From assembly GCF_004005495.1 (NCBI RefSeq), contig NZ_RZYA01000011.1, forward strand, positions 1-64,000: a stretch of DNA of 64,000 bases, in the 5' to 3' direction. The position numbers were made by a program, and so were the translations under genes. Origin of the DNA: Streptomyces antnestii (GTDB lineage Bacteria; Actinomycetota; Actinomycetes; Streptomycetales; Streptomycetaceae). Position 1 is the stretch's first letter, and the number at the start of each line of letters is the position of its first letter. Below the pieces are notes generated by a model that worked only from the letters and a program-made list of their open reading frames with translations, did not search any database and was not told the origin of the DNA. Below are positions 26,175-33,845 of this stretch, one piece after another.

Positions 26175-26283
26175 CCGGCTTCCTCCCCGCCGCCTTTCGG
26201 GTGCGACGGCCGCGCCCGGACCGATGATTGTGCGCCGTACGGGGAGTCTTCCCTTCGACCCCCGCACTCGAGAAGGTGGACCG

Positions 26284-27435
26284 ATGACCAGCTTGCAGGA
26301 CATTTTCGCGCCGCACGTCCGTGACGGTTCGCTGCCGGGAGCGGTGGCCCTGGTCGCCCGGGGTGACCGGGTGGAGGTGGAGACGGCCGGCTCGGGCGGC
26401 CTCGGCGGGGGTGCGCCGATGGCCCGGGACTCGATCTTCCGGATCGCGTCCGTCACGAAGCCGGTCACTGCCGCGGCGGTGATGATGCTCGTCGACGAGG
26501 GGCGCATCGGGCTCGACGACCCGGTCGACCGGTGGCTGCCGGAGATCGCGAAGCCGGTCGTGGTCCGCACGCCGGACGCCCCGGTCATCGACGTGGTCCC
26601 CGCGGTCCGGCCGATCACGGTGGCCGACCTGCTGACGTTCCGCGCGGGGTGGGGCTTCCCGTCCGACTTCTCGCTGCCGGCGGTCCAGGCGCTGTTCGGG
26701 GTGCAGAAGAACGGTCTCTCGCCGCAGCTGGTGCCGCCGCCGGACGAGTGGATGGCGGACCTGGCCCACGTCCCTCTGCTTCACCAGCCCGGTGAGGCGT
26801 GGCTGTACAACACGTGTTCCGACATCCAAGGGGTGCTGATCTCGCGGGTGTCGGGGAGCGCGCTGCCCGACTTCCTGGCCGAGCGCGTCTTCGAGCCGCT
26901 GGGGATGACCGACACCGGGTTCGAGGTACCCGCCGGCAAACTCGACCGGTTCACCACGTCCTACCGTCCCCTGCCCGAGGGCGGCCTCGAAGCGGTGGAC
27001 GCTCCTGACGGGCAGTGGAGCAGTCTCCCGAGGTTCGCGTCGGGTGCGGGCGGGCTCGTCTCGACGGTCGACGACCTGCACGCGTTCGCCAGGATGCTGC
27101 TCGCGGAAGGGACGGTCGGCGGGCGGCGCCTGCTGTCGGCCGACGCGGTGCGGCAGATGACCACGGACCATCTGACGCCCGCGCAGCGCGAGGCGAGTGG
27201 CTTGTTCATGGAGGGACAGGGCTGGGGGTTCGGCGGGTCGGTCGACGTGGCGCCCGTCGATCCGTGGAACGTCATGGGCCGCTACGGCTGGGTCGGCGGC
27301 ACCGGCACGGCGGCGCACCTCGTCCCGTCCACGGGCGCGGTCAGCGTCCTGCTCACGCAGGTGCAGATGACCGGCCCGACCCCGCCGCAGCTGATGCGGG
27401 ACTTCTGGACGTACGCCGCCACCGCGACCGTCTGA
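26284..27435 (+). CDS. Serine hydrolase (class C beta-lactamase/EstB family)
   Basis: The 383-residue cytoplasmic protein has the SxxK nucleophile motif at S56-V57-T58-K59 and a catalytic Tyr at 175 (WLYNTCSD). The third motif region is GRYGWVGGTGTAAHL near 340. No signal peptide is seen, so it is an esterase/DD-peptidase-like hydrolase rather than a secreted lactamase. The ATG at 26284 follows GAAGGTGGA. It is divergent from the MFS exporter, which may be unrelated. Confidence 0.85.
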   Translation: MTSLQDIFAPHVRDGSLPGAVALVARGDRVEVETAGSGGLGGGAPMARDSIFRIASVTKPVTAAAVMMLVDEGRIGLDDPVDRWLPEIAKPVVVRTPDAPVIDVVPAVRPITVADLLTFRAGWGFPSDFSLPAVQALFGVQKNGLSPQLVPPPDEWMADLAHVPLLHQPGEAWLYNTCSDIQGVLISRVSGSALPDFLAERVFEPLGMTDTGFEVPAGKLDRFTTSYRPLPEGGLEAVDAPDGQWSSLPRFASGAGGLVSTVDDLHAFARMLLAEGTVGGRRLLSADAVRQMTTDHLTPAQREASGLFMEGQGWGFGGSVDVAPVDPWNVMGRYGWVGGTGTAAHLVPSTGAVSVLLTQVQMTGPTPPQLMRDFWTYAATATV

Positions 27436-27442
27436 ACGCCGG

Positions 27443-27467
27443 GCCCGGGCCGCAGGGGCGCCCGGGC
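27443..27467. terminator. Convergent hairpin between the hydrolase and hemC genes
   Basis: The 8-bp palindrome GCCCGGGC occurs at 27443-27450 and 27460-27467 with a 9-nt spacer. The copies can pair as a GC stem and serve both converging genes. Confidence 0.5.
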
Positions 27468-27469
27468 GC

Positions 27470-28405
27470 TCAGTGCGCGATCGAGTCGATCAGCTCACGC
27501 GCCCCCTGGCGCAGCAGCGCCACGGCGACGGAGGTGCCGAGCGTGGCGGGGTCGAGCGGTCCCGCCCACTCGTGCGCGTTGAGGATCGTCTTCCCGTCGG
27601 GGGTGAACACGCAGGCGCGCAGCGACAGGCCGCCGCCGCGCTCCGCCCGGGCGAATCCGGCGATCGGGCTGTTGCAGTGGCCCTGGAGCACGTGCAGGAA
27701 CATGCGCTCGGCGCTCGCCTCGCGGTAGGCGTCGGGGTCGCCGAGCCCGGAGATCGTGTCGATCACCTCGGTGTCGCCCTCGCGGCACTGAAGGGCCAGG
27801 ATGCCCGCGCCGATCGGCGGGCACATGACGTCCGTCGACAGGATCTCGGTGATCACGTCGGTGCGCCCGATGCGTTCGAGCCCTGCGGCGGCCAGCAGGA
27901 GCGCGTCGGCCTCGCCCGCCGCGAGCTTCTCCAGGCGCCGGTTCGCGTTGCCGCGCATCGGGACGCATTCGAGGTGCGGGTGGGCGGCGGCGAGTTGGGC
28001 GATCCGGCGCACGGACGAGGTGCCGATGCGGGTGCCGGGCGGCAGCTCGTCGAGGGTCAGGCCGCCGGGGTGGATCAGGGCGTCCCGGATGTCGTCCCGT
28101 GCGAGGAACGCGGCGAACACCGTGCCGGCGGGCAGGGGCCGGTCGGCGGGCACGTCCTTGACGCAGTGCACCGCGAGGTCGGCCTCGCCGGCGAGCAGGG
28201 CGGCGTCCACCTCCTTGGTGAACGCCCCCTTCCCCTCGACCAGGGACAGATCGCCCATCCACTTGTCGCCGGTCGTCTTGACGGGGACGACCGTGGTGCG
28301 GATTCCCGGGTGCAGGGCGGCGAGTTCGGTGCGTACGCGCTCCACCTGGGCCAGCGCCATGGGCGAGTCGCGGGACACGATACGGATCAGTTCAGGGGCG
28401 GACAT
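27470..28405 (-). CDS. hemC: Hydroxymethylbilane synthase (porphobilinogen deaminase)
   Basis: The 311-residue enzyme polymerises four porphobilinogen units for haem, sirohaem and B12. The family signatures are present: SRDSPMALAQ, VEGKGAFTKEVDAALL, HCVKDVPADRPL (variant of HSLKDLPT), SSVRRIAQL, GNANRRLEKL, and the dipyrromethane-bearing Cys at C244 in LQGHCNSPIAGF. The start at 28405 gives the usual length; an upstream in-frame ATG at 28438 lacks family similarity. No other hem genes are adjacent, and several motifs deviate, so this may be a second, divergent hemC outside the main haem cluster. Confidence 0.85.
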   Translation of the reverse strand: MSAPELIRIVSRDSPMALAQVERVRTELAALHPGIRTTVVPVKTTGDKWMGDLSLVEGKGAFTKEVDAALLAGEADLAVHCVKDVPADRPLPAGTVFAAFLARDDIRDALIHPGGLTLDELPPGTRIGTSSVRRIAQLAAAHPHLECVPMRGNANRRLEKLAAGEADALLLAAAGLERIGRTDVITEILSTDVMCPPIGAGILALQCREGDTEVIDTISGLGDPDAYREASAERMFLHVLQGHCNSPIAGFARAERGGGLSLRACVFTPDGKTILNAHEWAGPLDPATLGTSVAVALLRQGARELIDSIAH

Positions 28406-28456
28406 GGCTCCACGATAGGGGGTCATGTCCGCCGCCATGACGTGACGGGTTCAGCC

Positions 28457-29206
28457 TCATGGCGTGAACTTGTCACCCGTCACCGTGACCTGGCGCCCGT
28501 CCGGGGTGTCCGTCGACGTGCTGCTCAGACAGCTGCCCGACGCGGGGTCGGTGACGGTGGGGAGGCTTCCGGTGTACGTGGTGCCGCCCTCCGTGCCGAC
28601 GGGCCTGCCGTAGGTGACGGTGACCTGCTGTGCGCAGCCCGCCGTCAGATACGGCTCGATGAAGCCCTGGTCGGCGGCCTTGAAGCGGCCCGAGGCGACC
28701 GGGAGCCGGAAGCTGCCGATGTGCGCCACGCCGGCGCCCGTCTCGGTGTTGACGACCTCGCCGTTCATCAGCTGGGTCGTGCCGTCGTCGCTGACGCGTT
28801 CCAGCTCGACGGCGTACATCGTGCCCTTCGTGTAGGGGAACTGGACGGCGCAGCTGACGCCCGCGCCGCCGTCGGCCCCGTACTTGCAGTGGCTGTCCGT
28901 GGTGGTGGCGTTGGCGTTGAAGGAGCTGAAGATGGCCTGGAGGGTGGGCTGTCCGTTGACGGCCGGCTTGGGCTGGAAACCGGCGTAGGGCCGGGTCCCG
29001 CTCTCCAGGGTGGTGTAGTACGCGAAGTAGATGCCGGACGCGTCGGGAGCCGACTCGAACGACATGGGCAGGGTCAGCTTGGTGACGGGCGTGGGCGCGC
29101 CCGTCGTCCAGCGGACGGTGGGCGTCGAGGCCCAGCTCTGCCCCGCCGCGCCCAGGGTGAGCAGTGCGGCGGCTCCGGCGGCGGTGGCCAGACGTAGCGG
29201 CTTCAT
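28457..29206 (-). CDS. Secreted protein, DUF3472-like, unknown function
   Basis: The 249-residue protein has a Sec signal peptide (about 1-27, ending AGQSWAS). The mature part contains FAYYTTLESGTRPYAGFQPK and SFNANATTTDSHCKYGADGG with paired cysteines, and later GSFRLPVASGRFKAAD. This resembles the beta-sandwich DUF3472 family of secreted proteins. I cannot assign a ligand. It shares strand with the M60 peptidase gene 40 bp upstream and may be cotranscribed with it. Confidence 0.65.
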   Translation of the reverse strand: MKPLRLATAAGAAALLTLGAAGQSWASTPTVRWTTGAPTPVTKLTLPMSFESAPDASGIYFAYYTTLESGTRPYAGFQPKPAVNGQPTLQAIFSSFNANATTTDSHCKYGADGGAGVSCAVQFPYTKGTMYAVELERVSDDGTTQLMNGEVVNTETGAGVAHIGSFRLPVASGRFKAADQGFIEPYLTAGCAQQVTVTYGRPVGTEGGTTYTGSLPTVTDPASGSCLSSTSTDTPDGRQVTVTGDKFTP

Positions 29207-29246
29207 CGTCTCTCCTCGGATCTCGTGGTGTCGTACGGATTCCGGA

Positions 29247-30731
29247 TCAGTCGGTGAGCGTGCTCGGGTCGACGGCAGGCCTCGGCAGCTTCAGTGCGGC
29301 GAGGGCCTCGACGCCGGCCGCGTCGAGCGGGAAGGCCCAGCTGCGGACGAAGAACTCCGTGAGGTCGCGGCCCGCGACGCGGCTGGCGTTGGAGGCCAGG
29401 GCGAGGTACTGGCGGGCGTTGACGACCGGGTCGTGGGTGTAGTCGTCGACGGGCGCGTCGTCCTGGTGCTCCTCGCGCACGAGCCGGTGCAGCCGCGGCC
29501 AGAAGTCCTCGCCGAAGGCGAGCTCCAGCTGCCGCAGCGGGATCAGCTTCTCGTAGGCGCCGAAGGACTTCTCGTAGGCGAGTCCCGCGGTGCCGAGTTT
29601 GGGCAGGGCCGTCTGGTAGTGGTTCAGGCCGGTCCTGGGGTCGACGGTGAGGAGGTTGGAGGGCCGGCCGAGGGTGCGCTGGGCGGCCAGGGAGTAGATG
29701 TTGACGGTGACCTCGGTCAACTGGTCGGCCTGGTAGGCGGCTTGCTGGTGGAGGTGGCCGAGCTCGTGGTAGAGGCCCCACCCGCGCGTGGTGAGTCCCT
29801 GCACCGTGCACAGCCGGTCCATGTAGGCGCGCGGGAAGCCGTTGTAGCCGTGCCAGGCGTAGGCGCCGACGCCGTTCGGCACGCGGCTGACCTCGTTGAA
29901 GTGGTAGCGGCCCGCCTTGGGCTTGTCGAGCGGTCCGCGTCCGTCGAGGCCGCTGATGCGGGCGTGGGAGTCGATGACGGTGTCGAAGAGCGTCATGAGG
30001 GCGGCGTGGTCCTCGCCCCGGTAGAGCAGCGCGCCCTCGCGGGTCAGCGTGAGGATGGCCTGTCCTGTGGTGAGTTCGACCCACGGCACGTCGGTGATCG
30101 CGTCCAACTGGCGCTGGAACGCGGCCTCGTCGGTGCGGCCGAGCTCGAAGACGGCCATGTGCGGGGTGTCCGCTCCGAAGGTGACGGCGGCGCGCTCGCC
30201 GTATCCGGCGAAGCTCAGGTAGAGCGGGCCTCCGTGGGCGTCGGTGACGGTGTTGCGGCCGGGCCGCAGCGGGAAGGCGCGGGGTTCCTGGAGGGCCTTG
30301 TCGGGGTGGTAGTAGTCGTACGTGCCGATGTGCAGGGTCGGCACGGCGTCGCCGGCGGGGCGGACGGTCACGGTGACGGGCGCGCCGGGCCGGGCGTAGC
30401 GGCCGGTGGGGATGAAGTCGCTGGAGCGCAGGGAGCGGGCGAGCCGCTTGCGTTCGGTCTCGGCGTCGGCGAACGCCTTGACGAGGAGGGTGTCGCCGCC
30501 GGGTCCGGGGGTTCCTTCGGCGGCGACGGCGGTGCCCGGGGTTCCTTCGGCGGCGACGGCGCCGCCCGCTCCGAGCAGGGCGGCGGCCCCGGCCCCGACG
30601 AGGCCGGCGAGGACCGAGCGGCGCCCGGGCGCGAACGCTCCGAGGGCGGACGGCGCGAACGGGGAGGTGGCGCCGTCCGGCGCGGGTGCGGCGGCGTACG
30701 GGGAGAGCAGGGGGCGTCGGGCAGGGCGCAT
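29247..30731 (-). CDS. Exported M60 (enhancin/mucinase-like) metallopeptidase
   Basis: The 494-residue protein carries a twin-arginine signal (GRRSVLAGLVGAGAAALLG) after an unusually long 37-residue N-region. The zinc motif HELGHLHQ (HELGH at 322-326) matches the gluzincin HExxH plus Gln of M60 enzymes, which cut O-glycosylated proteins such as mucins. Before it lies the M60 beta-domain (GYGERAAVTFGADTPHMAVFELG). A 30-bp tandem duplication at about 30507-30562 produces VAAEGTPG twice just after the signal region. A GGGAGTTG site precedes the ATG. The role in soil is unclear; glycoprotein scavenging is plausible. Confidence 0.82.
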   Translation of the reverse strand: MRPARRPLLSPYAAAPAPDGATSPFAPSALGAFAPGRRSVLAGLVGAGAAALLGAGGAVAAEGTPGTAVAAEGTPGPGGDTLLVKAFADAETERKRLARSLRSSDFIPTGRYARPGAPVTVTVRPAGDAVPTLHIGTYDYYHPDKALQEPRAFPLRPGRNTVTDAHGGPLYLSFAGYGERAAVTFGADTPHMAVFELGRTDEAAFQRQLDAITDVPWVELTTGQAILTLTREGALLYRGEDHAALMTLFDTVIDSHARISGLDGRGPLDKPKAGRYHFNEVSRVPNGVGAYAWHGYNGFPRAYMDRLCTVQGLTTRGWGLYHELGHLHQQAAYQADQLTEVTVNIYSLAAQRTLGRPSNLLTVDPRTGLNHYQTALPKLGTAGLAYEKSFGAYEKLIPLRQLELAFGEDFWPRLHRLVREEHQDDAPVDDYTHDPVVNARQYLALASNASRVAGRDLTEFFVRSWAFPLDAAGVEALAALKLPRPAVDPSTLTD

Positions 30732-30935
30732 CGGTCAACTCCCATGAGAAGCAAGGACATCGGAGTGGTGTGCCGGCTGCGCGACAGCATGTAAGCGTTT
30801 GCTATCCACCCGCAAGGGGGCCCGCGGTGTTTCTGTCTTTTACTATGGCGGCGACGATTTGACGGGTAGTAACCGCTCACATCGAGCGGTGAGGTCCCGT
30901 ACGCCCCGATCCGGCATACGAGAGGCGAGAAGTCC

Positions 30936-31472
30936 GTGGACACGAGCCAGGCCCGGCCCACCCCCGACGGCGTCACCGTCCGCAAGGGAGGGGCCGAGTT
31001 CATCGACCGCCTCGGGCCCCTGTGGCTCGCCCTCCACGCCCACCACCAGGCCGTGCAGCCCGGGTTCACGTACTTCACCGACGAGGAGTCCTGGGAGCTG
31101 CGGCGGGGCTGCTACCGGCGCTGGATCCTCGACGAGGGCTCGTTCGTGCTGCTCGCCGAGCGGGACGGTCTCCTCGTCGGCTACGCGTTCGTGCAGATGG
31201 AGGAGGGGCCCGACGACACCTGGGTCACCGGCAGCCGCATCGCCGAGCTCCAGACGCTGTCCGTCCTGCCGTCCGAGCGGGGCGCGGGCATCGGCACGCT
31301 CCTGCTCGACCGGGTGGACGCCGAGCTGGACCGCCTGGGCGTCGCCGACCTGCTCATCGGCACGCTGGCCGCGAACGAGGGAGCGCGGCGCCTGTACGAA
31401 CGCCGGGGGCTGCGCCCGGCGTTCGTGCACTACGCGCGGTTCGGCGCCGACGACAAGCAGGGCCTGCCGTAA
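30936..31472 (+). CDS. GNAT family N-acetyltransferase
   Basis: The 178-residue protein has the GNAT fold. The acetyl-CoA pyrophosphate loop is LSVLPSERGAGIGTLLL and a later helix contains NEGARRLYERRGLRP. The acceptor is unknown. The start is GTG 30936 after AGAGGCGAGA. It is divergent from the M60 gene across about 200 bp that contains an A/T-rich TTTCTGTCTTTTACTATGG stretch likely to hold promoters. Confidence 0.85.
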   Translation: MDTSQARPTPDGVTVRKGGAEFIDRLGPLWLALHAHHQAVQPGFTYFTDEESWELRRGCYRRWILDEGSFVLLAERDGLLVGYAFVQMEEGPDDTWVTGSRIAELQTLSVLPSERGAGIGTLLLDRVDAELDRLGVADLLIGTLAANEGARRLYERRGLRPAFVHYARFGADDKQGLP

Positions 31473-31499
31473 GGCCTCTCGCCGCATTCCGTCGTACGG

Positions 31500-31519
31500 C
31501 GGCGGGGCGAACCCCGCCG
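31500..31519. terminator. Bidirectional hairpin terminator
   Basis: Perfect arms CGGCGGGG (31500-31507) and CCCCGCCG (31512-31519) enclose a CGAA tetraloop between the converging GNAT and GPP34 genes. Confidence 0.7.
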
Positions 31520-31525
31520 TCCGTG

Positions 31526-32170
31526 TCAGGCGCCGCCCATGCCGCCCTGTGCGGCCACCATCGTCATGCCGAGGCCGCCGATCGCCTTGCCCAGACCGGG
31601 TGCCACGGCGTCGAGCCGCGCGGTCAGCTCCTCGACGCGGTGCTTGCGGGCGTGGGCTTCGGCACGGGAGACGACGGACCGGATGCCGCCGGCCACGGCG
31701 AGGGCGACCAGTGCGGCGTCGGCGGGCGCGATCCGCGCGGCGGGTTCGGCGCCGTGCAGGAGTCCGGCCGCCGTGGCCTGGAGGGAGGTGACGGCGGAGG
31801 CGTCTCTGACAGTGACAGCGCGCCGGGTCCGGCCGAAGGACTTCTTGTCCTCGACGGCCAGCACGCCCTGGGCCGCGAGCCGGTCCTCGACCGCGAGCAG
31901 GGTCTCCTTGCGGTCGTGCTTGATCCAGGACTTCCAGCCGCGCCGGTCGCCCGCGACACGGTCGAGGGTGAGGTCGAGGACCGGGTCTCCGGTCGGGCCG
32001 GGCGTCGCGACCGTCACGTCGCCGCCGGACTCGGCGAGGTGGCCACGGATCGCCAGCTCGGCGAGAACGGCGGCGCGGAGCAGGAACCCCGTCCTCGTCC
32101 GGTCGTAGAGGTCGTGGGCGGAGGTGTCGTAGGCCGTGAGGTACATCCGGGAGTAGAGAGGCTGCGTCAT
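31526..32170 (-). CDS. GPP34 (GOLPH3-like) family phosphoprotein
   Basis: The 214-residue protein belongs to the GPP34/GOLPH3 family. In eukaryotes its members bind phosphatidylinositol 4-phosphate at the Golgi; in actinobacteria their role is unsettled. Family traits are GFLLRAAVLAELAIRGHLAE near residue 30, DPVLDLTLDRV in the middle and a C-terminal helical part with DAALVALAVAGGIRSVVSRAEA. The start overlaps the stop of the alpha/beta hydrolase gene (ATGA), showing translational coupling at the 3' end of the operon that begins at 36331. Confidence 0.8.
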   Translation of the reverse strand: MTQPLYSRMYLTAYDTSAHDLYDRTRTGFLLRAAVLAELAIRGHLAESGGDVTVATPGPTGDPVLDLTLDRVAGDRRGWKSWIKHDRKETLLAVEDRLAAQGVLAVEDKKSFGRTRRAVTVRDASAVTSLQATAAGLLHGAEPAARIAPADAALVALAVAGGIRSVVSRAEAHARKHRVEELTARLDAVAPGLGKAIGGLGMTMVAAQGGMGGA

Positions 32171-32865
32171 GGCATCGACGCTACGGCGTGGAGGTAGCTC
32201 TCCAGCAGGTCGGCGAGTTCTTTCGGGTGGCTCAGCGCCGTCAGGTGCCCGCCCGGCACCTCGTCGGGGGTGATGCCGAGCCGGTCCTGTGCGACCCGGC
32301 GCTGGAACTCGGCGGGGAAGAACCGGTCGCCTCGGGCGGCCACCACGCGCGTGGGCACCGCCGGCCACGCGTCCAGGGGGAACGGCGTCGCGAAGACCGC
32401 CTCGGACTCCTCCTGCATGTGTTCCGCCGAGGCGTCGATCTGCTCCTGTGACAGGTCGTGCAGGAAGTACGTCGCCAGGTCGAACTCGGCGTCGGGGTCG
32501 CGGCCCTCGCGGACGTCGTTCGCGCGGCGGGCGGCCTCCTGCCCGGTGTGGGCCCACCACTCCCCCGGTGTCTCGCCGGGCCGCGGGATCATCCCGTTGA
32601 CCAGCACGAGGAGCGACACGGGCCGTCGCGCGCAGACCAGGGGCGCCGTGTACGCGCCGAGCGACTGGCCCACCACGACGAGGTCGCTGCGGTCGCCGAC
32701 CGCGTCGACGACGAGGTCGGCGTACTCGGGGAGCCCGGCCCCCGGGTCGGGGCCGGGGAGATCCACGGCCACCACGTCGTGCCCCCGGCGGCTCAGTTCC
32801 GCACCGACCGGATGCCAGTACCAGGCCGAGCCGCCGGCTCCGGGGATCAACACGTACGTGGTCAT
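32167..32865 (-). CDS. Alpha/beta hydrolase
   Basis: The 232-residue enzyme has the nucleophile elbow GQSLG (S68) and oxyanion-hole loop PGAGGSAWYWHPV near the N-terminus, and the catalytic His in GGHLTALSHP. It resembles small esterases of the EstC/MenH-like group, which includes amide and N-formyl hydrolases. The ATG at 32865 begins the conserved TTYVLIPGAGG. It lies 59 bp after the deacetylase gene and overlaps the GPP34 gene by 4 bp. Substrate unknown; the operon context suggests hydrolysis of an amide or ester nutrient. Confidence 0.85.
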   Translation of the reverse strand: MTTYVLIPGAGGSAWYWHPVGAELSRRGHDVVAVDLPGPDPGAGLPEYADLVVDAVGDRSDLVVVGQSLGAYTAPLVCARRPVSLLVLVNGMIPRPGETPGEWWAHTGQEAARRANDVREGRDPDAEFDLATYFLHDLSQEQIDASAEHMQEESEAVFATPFPLDAWPAVPTRVVAARGDRFFPAEFQRRVAQDRLGITPDEVPGGHLTALSHPKELADLLESYLHAVASMP

Positions 32866-32924
32866 GGTCCTACCTCCGCGATGGGGCCGTCCGTCCTCTC
32901 TGTGACTGTCGGCCCCCGCGGAAC

Positions 32925-33827
32925 TCATCGCATGTCGGCGGGCCGCTCCGAGGACTCGAACGGGAAGCGGCGGCGGAAGTCGTCGGCCGCGTCCTCCAGG
33001 GTGCAGAAGGACACTCCCTCGTGCGACGAGACGTACTCGATGAAGCGCTCCAGCATCAGCAGCACCTGGGGGCGGCCGGAGACGTCCGGGTGCAGGGTGA
33101 CGGGGATGACCGCGTAGTCGAGCTCGCGGTGGACCCAGTCGAACTGGTCCTTCCAGTCCTGCTCCAGGGCGCGCGGGGACACGTAGCCGTGGCTGTTGTG
33201 GGAGTGCTTGTTGAACATCATGGGCGGCAGGTCGTCGACGTACCAGTTGCCGCAGAACTCGACGAGGTCGACCTCGCGGCCGTGGATGAGGGGCTTCATC
33301 CAGTCCTTGGCCTCGGCCTTGTAGTCGATCTTCGTCCAGGAGTCGCCGACGCGGGCGTAGAAGGGGGTGAAGTCCCGGTAGTTCTGCGAGTGGTCGTAGG
33401 AGAAGCCGTACTTGTGGAGCAGGGCGGCGGTGGACTCGGACATCTCCCACCAGGGGGCGACGTAGCCCTTGGGCTTGCGGCCGGTGAACTCCTCGATGAG
33501 TTCGACGGACTTGGCGAGGACGTCCTCCTCCTGCTGGGGCGTCATCGCGATGGGGTTCTCGTGCGAGTAGCCGTGCGCGCCGACCTCGTGGCCCGCCTCG
33601 ACGACCATGCGGGTCTGCTCGGGGAACGTCTCGATCGAGTGACCGGGGATGAACCACGAGGTGCGGATCCCGTAGCGCTCGAACAGCTTGAGCAGGCGCG
33701 GGGTGCCGACCTCACCGGCGAAGACACCGCGCTGGATGTCGTTCGGGGAGTCCTCACCGCCGTAACTGCCGAGCCAGCCGGCGACGGCGTCGACGTCGAC
33801 TCCGAGGGCGATCTTGATGTCCTTCAT
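32925..33827 (-). CDS. Polysaccharide deacetylase (NodB-fold) family hydrolase
   Basis: The 300-residue protein has the NodB metal-binding motifs: GVDVDA (D11, D13) and HGYSH (H85, H89). The conserved YVAPWWEMSES loop and a late VTLHPDVSG motif are also present. It lacks a signal peptide, so it acts inside the cell on a small substrate, as PuuE allantoinase and related amidohydrolases do, not on a wall polymer. It lies 18 bp downstream of the racemase/GAF gene. Deamidation or ring opening of an imported compound is inferred from context. Confidence 0.85.
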   Translation of the reverse strand: MKDIKIALGVDVDAVAGWLGSYGGEDSPNDIQRGVFAGEVGTPRLLKLFERYGIRTSWFIPGHSIETFPEQTRMVVEAGHEVGAHGYSHENPIAMTPQQEEDVLAKSVELIEEFTGRKPKGYVAPWWEMSESTAALLHKYGFSYDHSQNYRDFTPFYARVGDSWTKIDYKAEAKDWMKPLIHGREVDLVEFCGNWYVDDLPPMMFNKHSHNSHGYVSPRALEQDWKDQFDWVHRELDYAVIPVTLHPDVSGRPQVLLMLERFIEYVSSHEGVSFCTLEDAADDFRRRFPFESSERPADMR

Positions 33828-33845
33828 GGGGGGCAGCTCCTTGTG

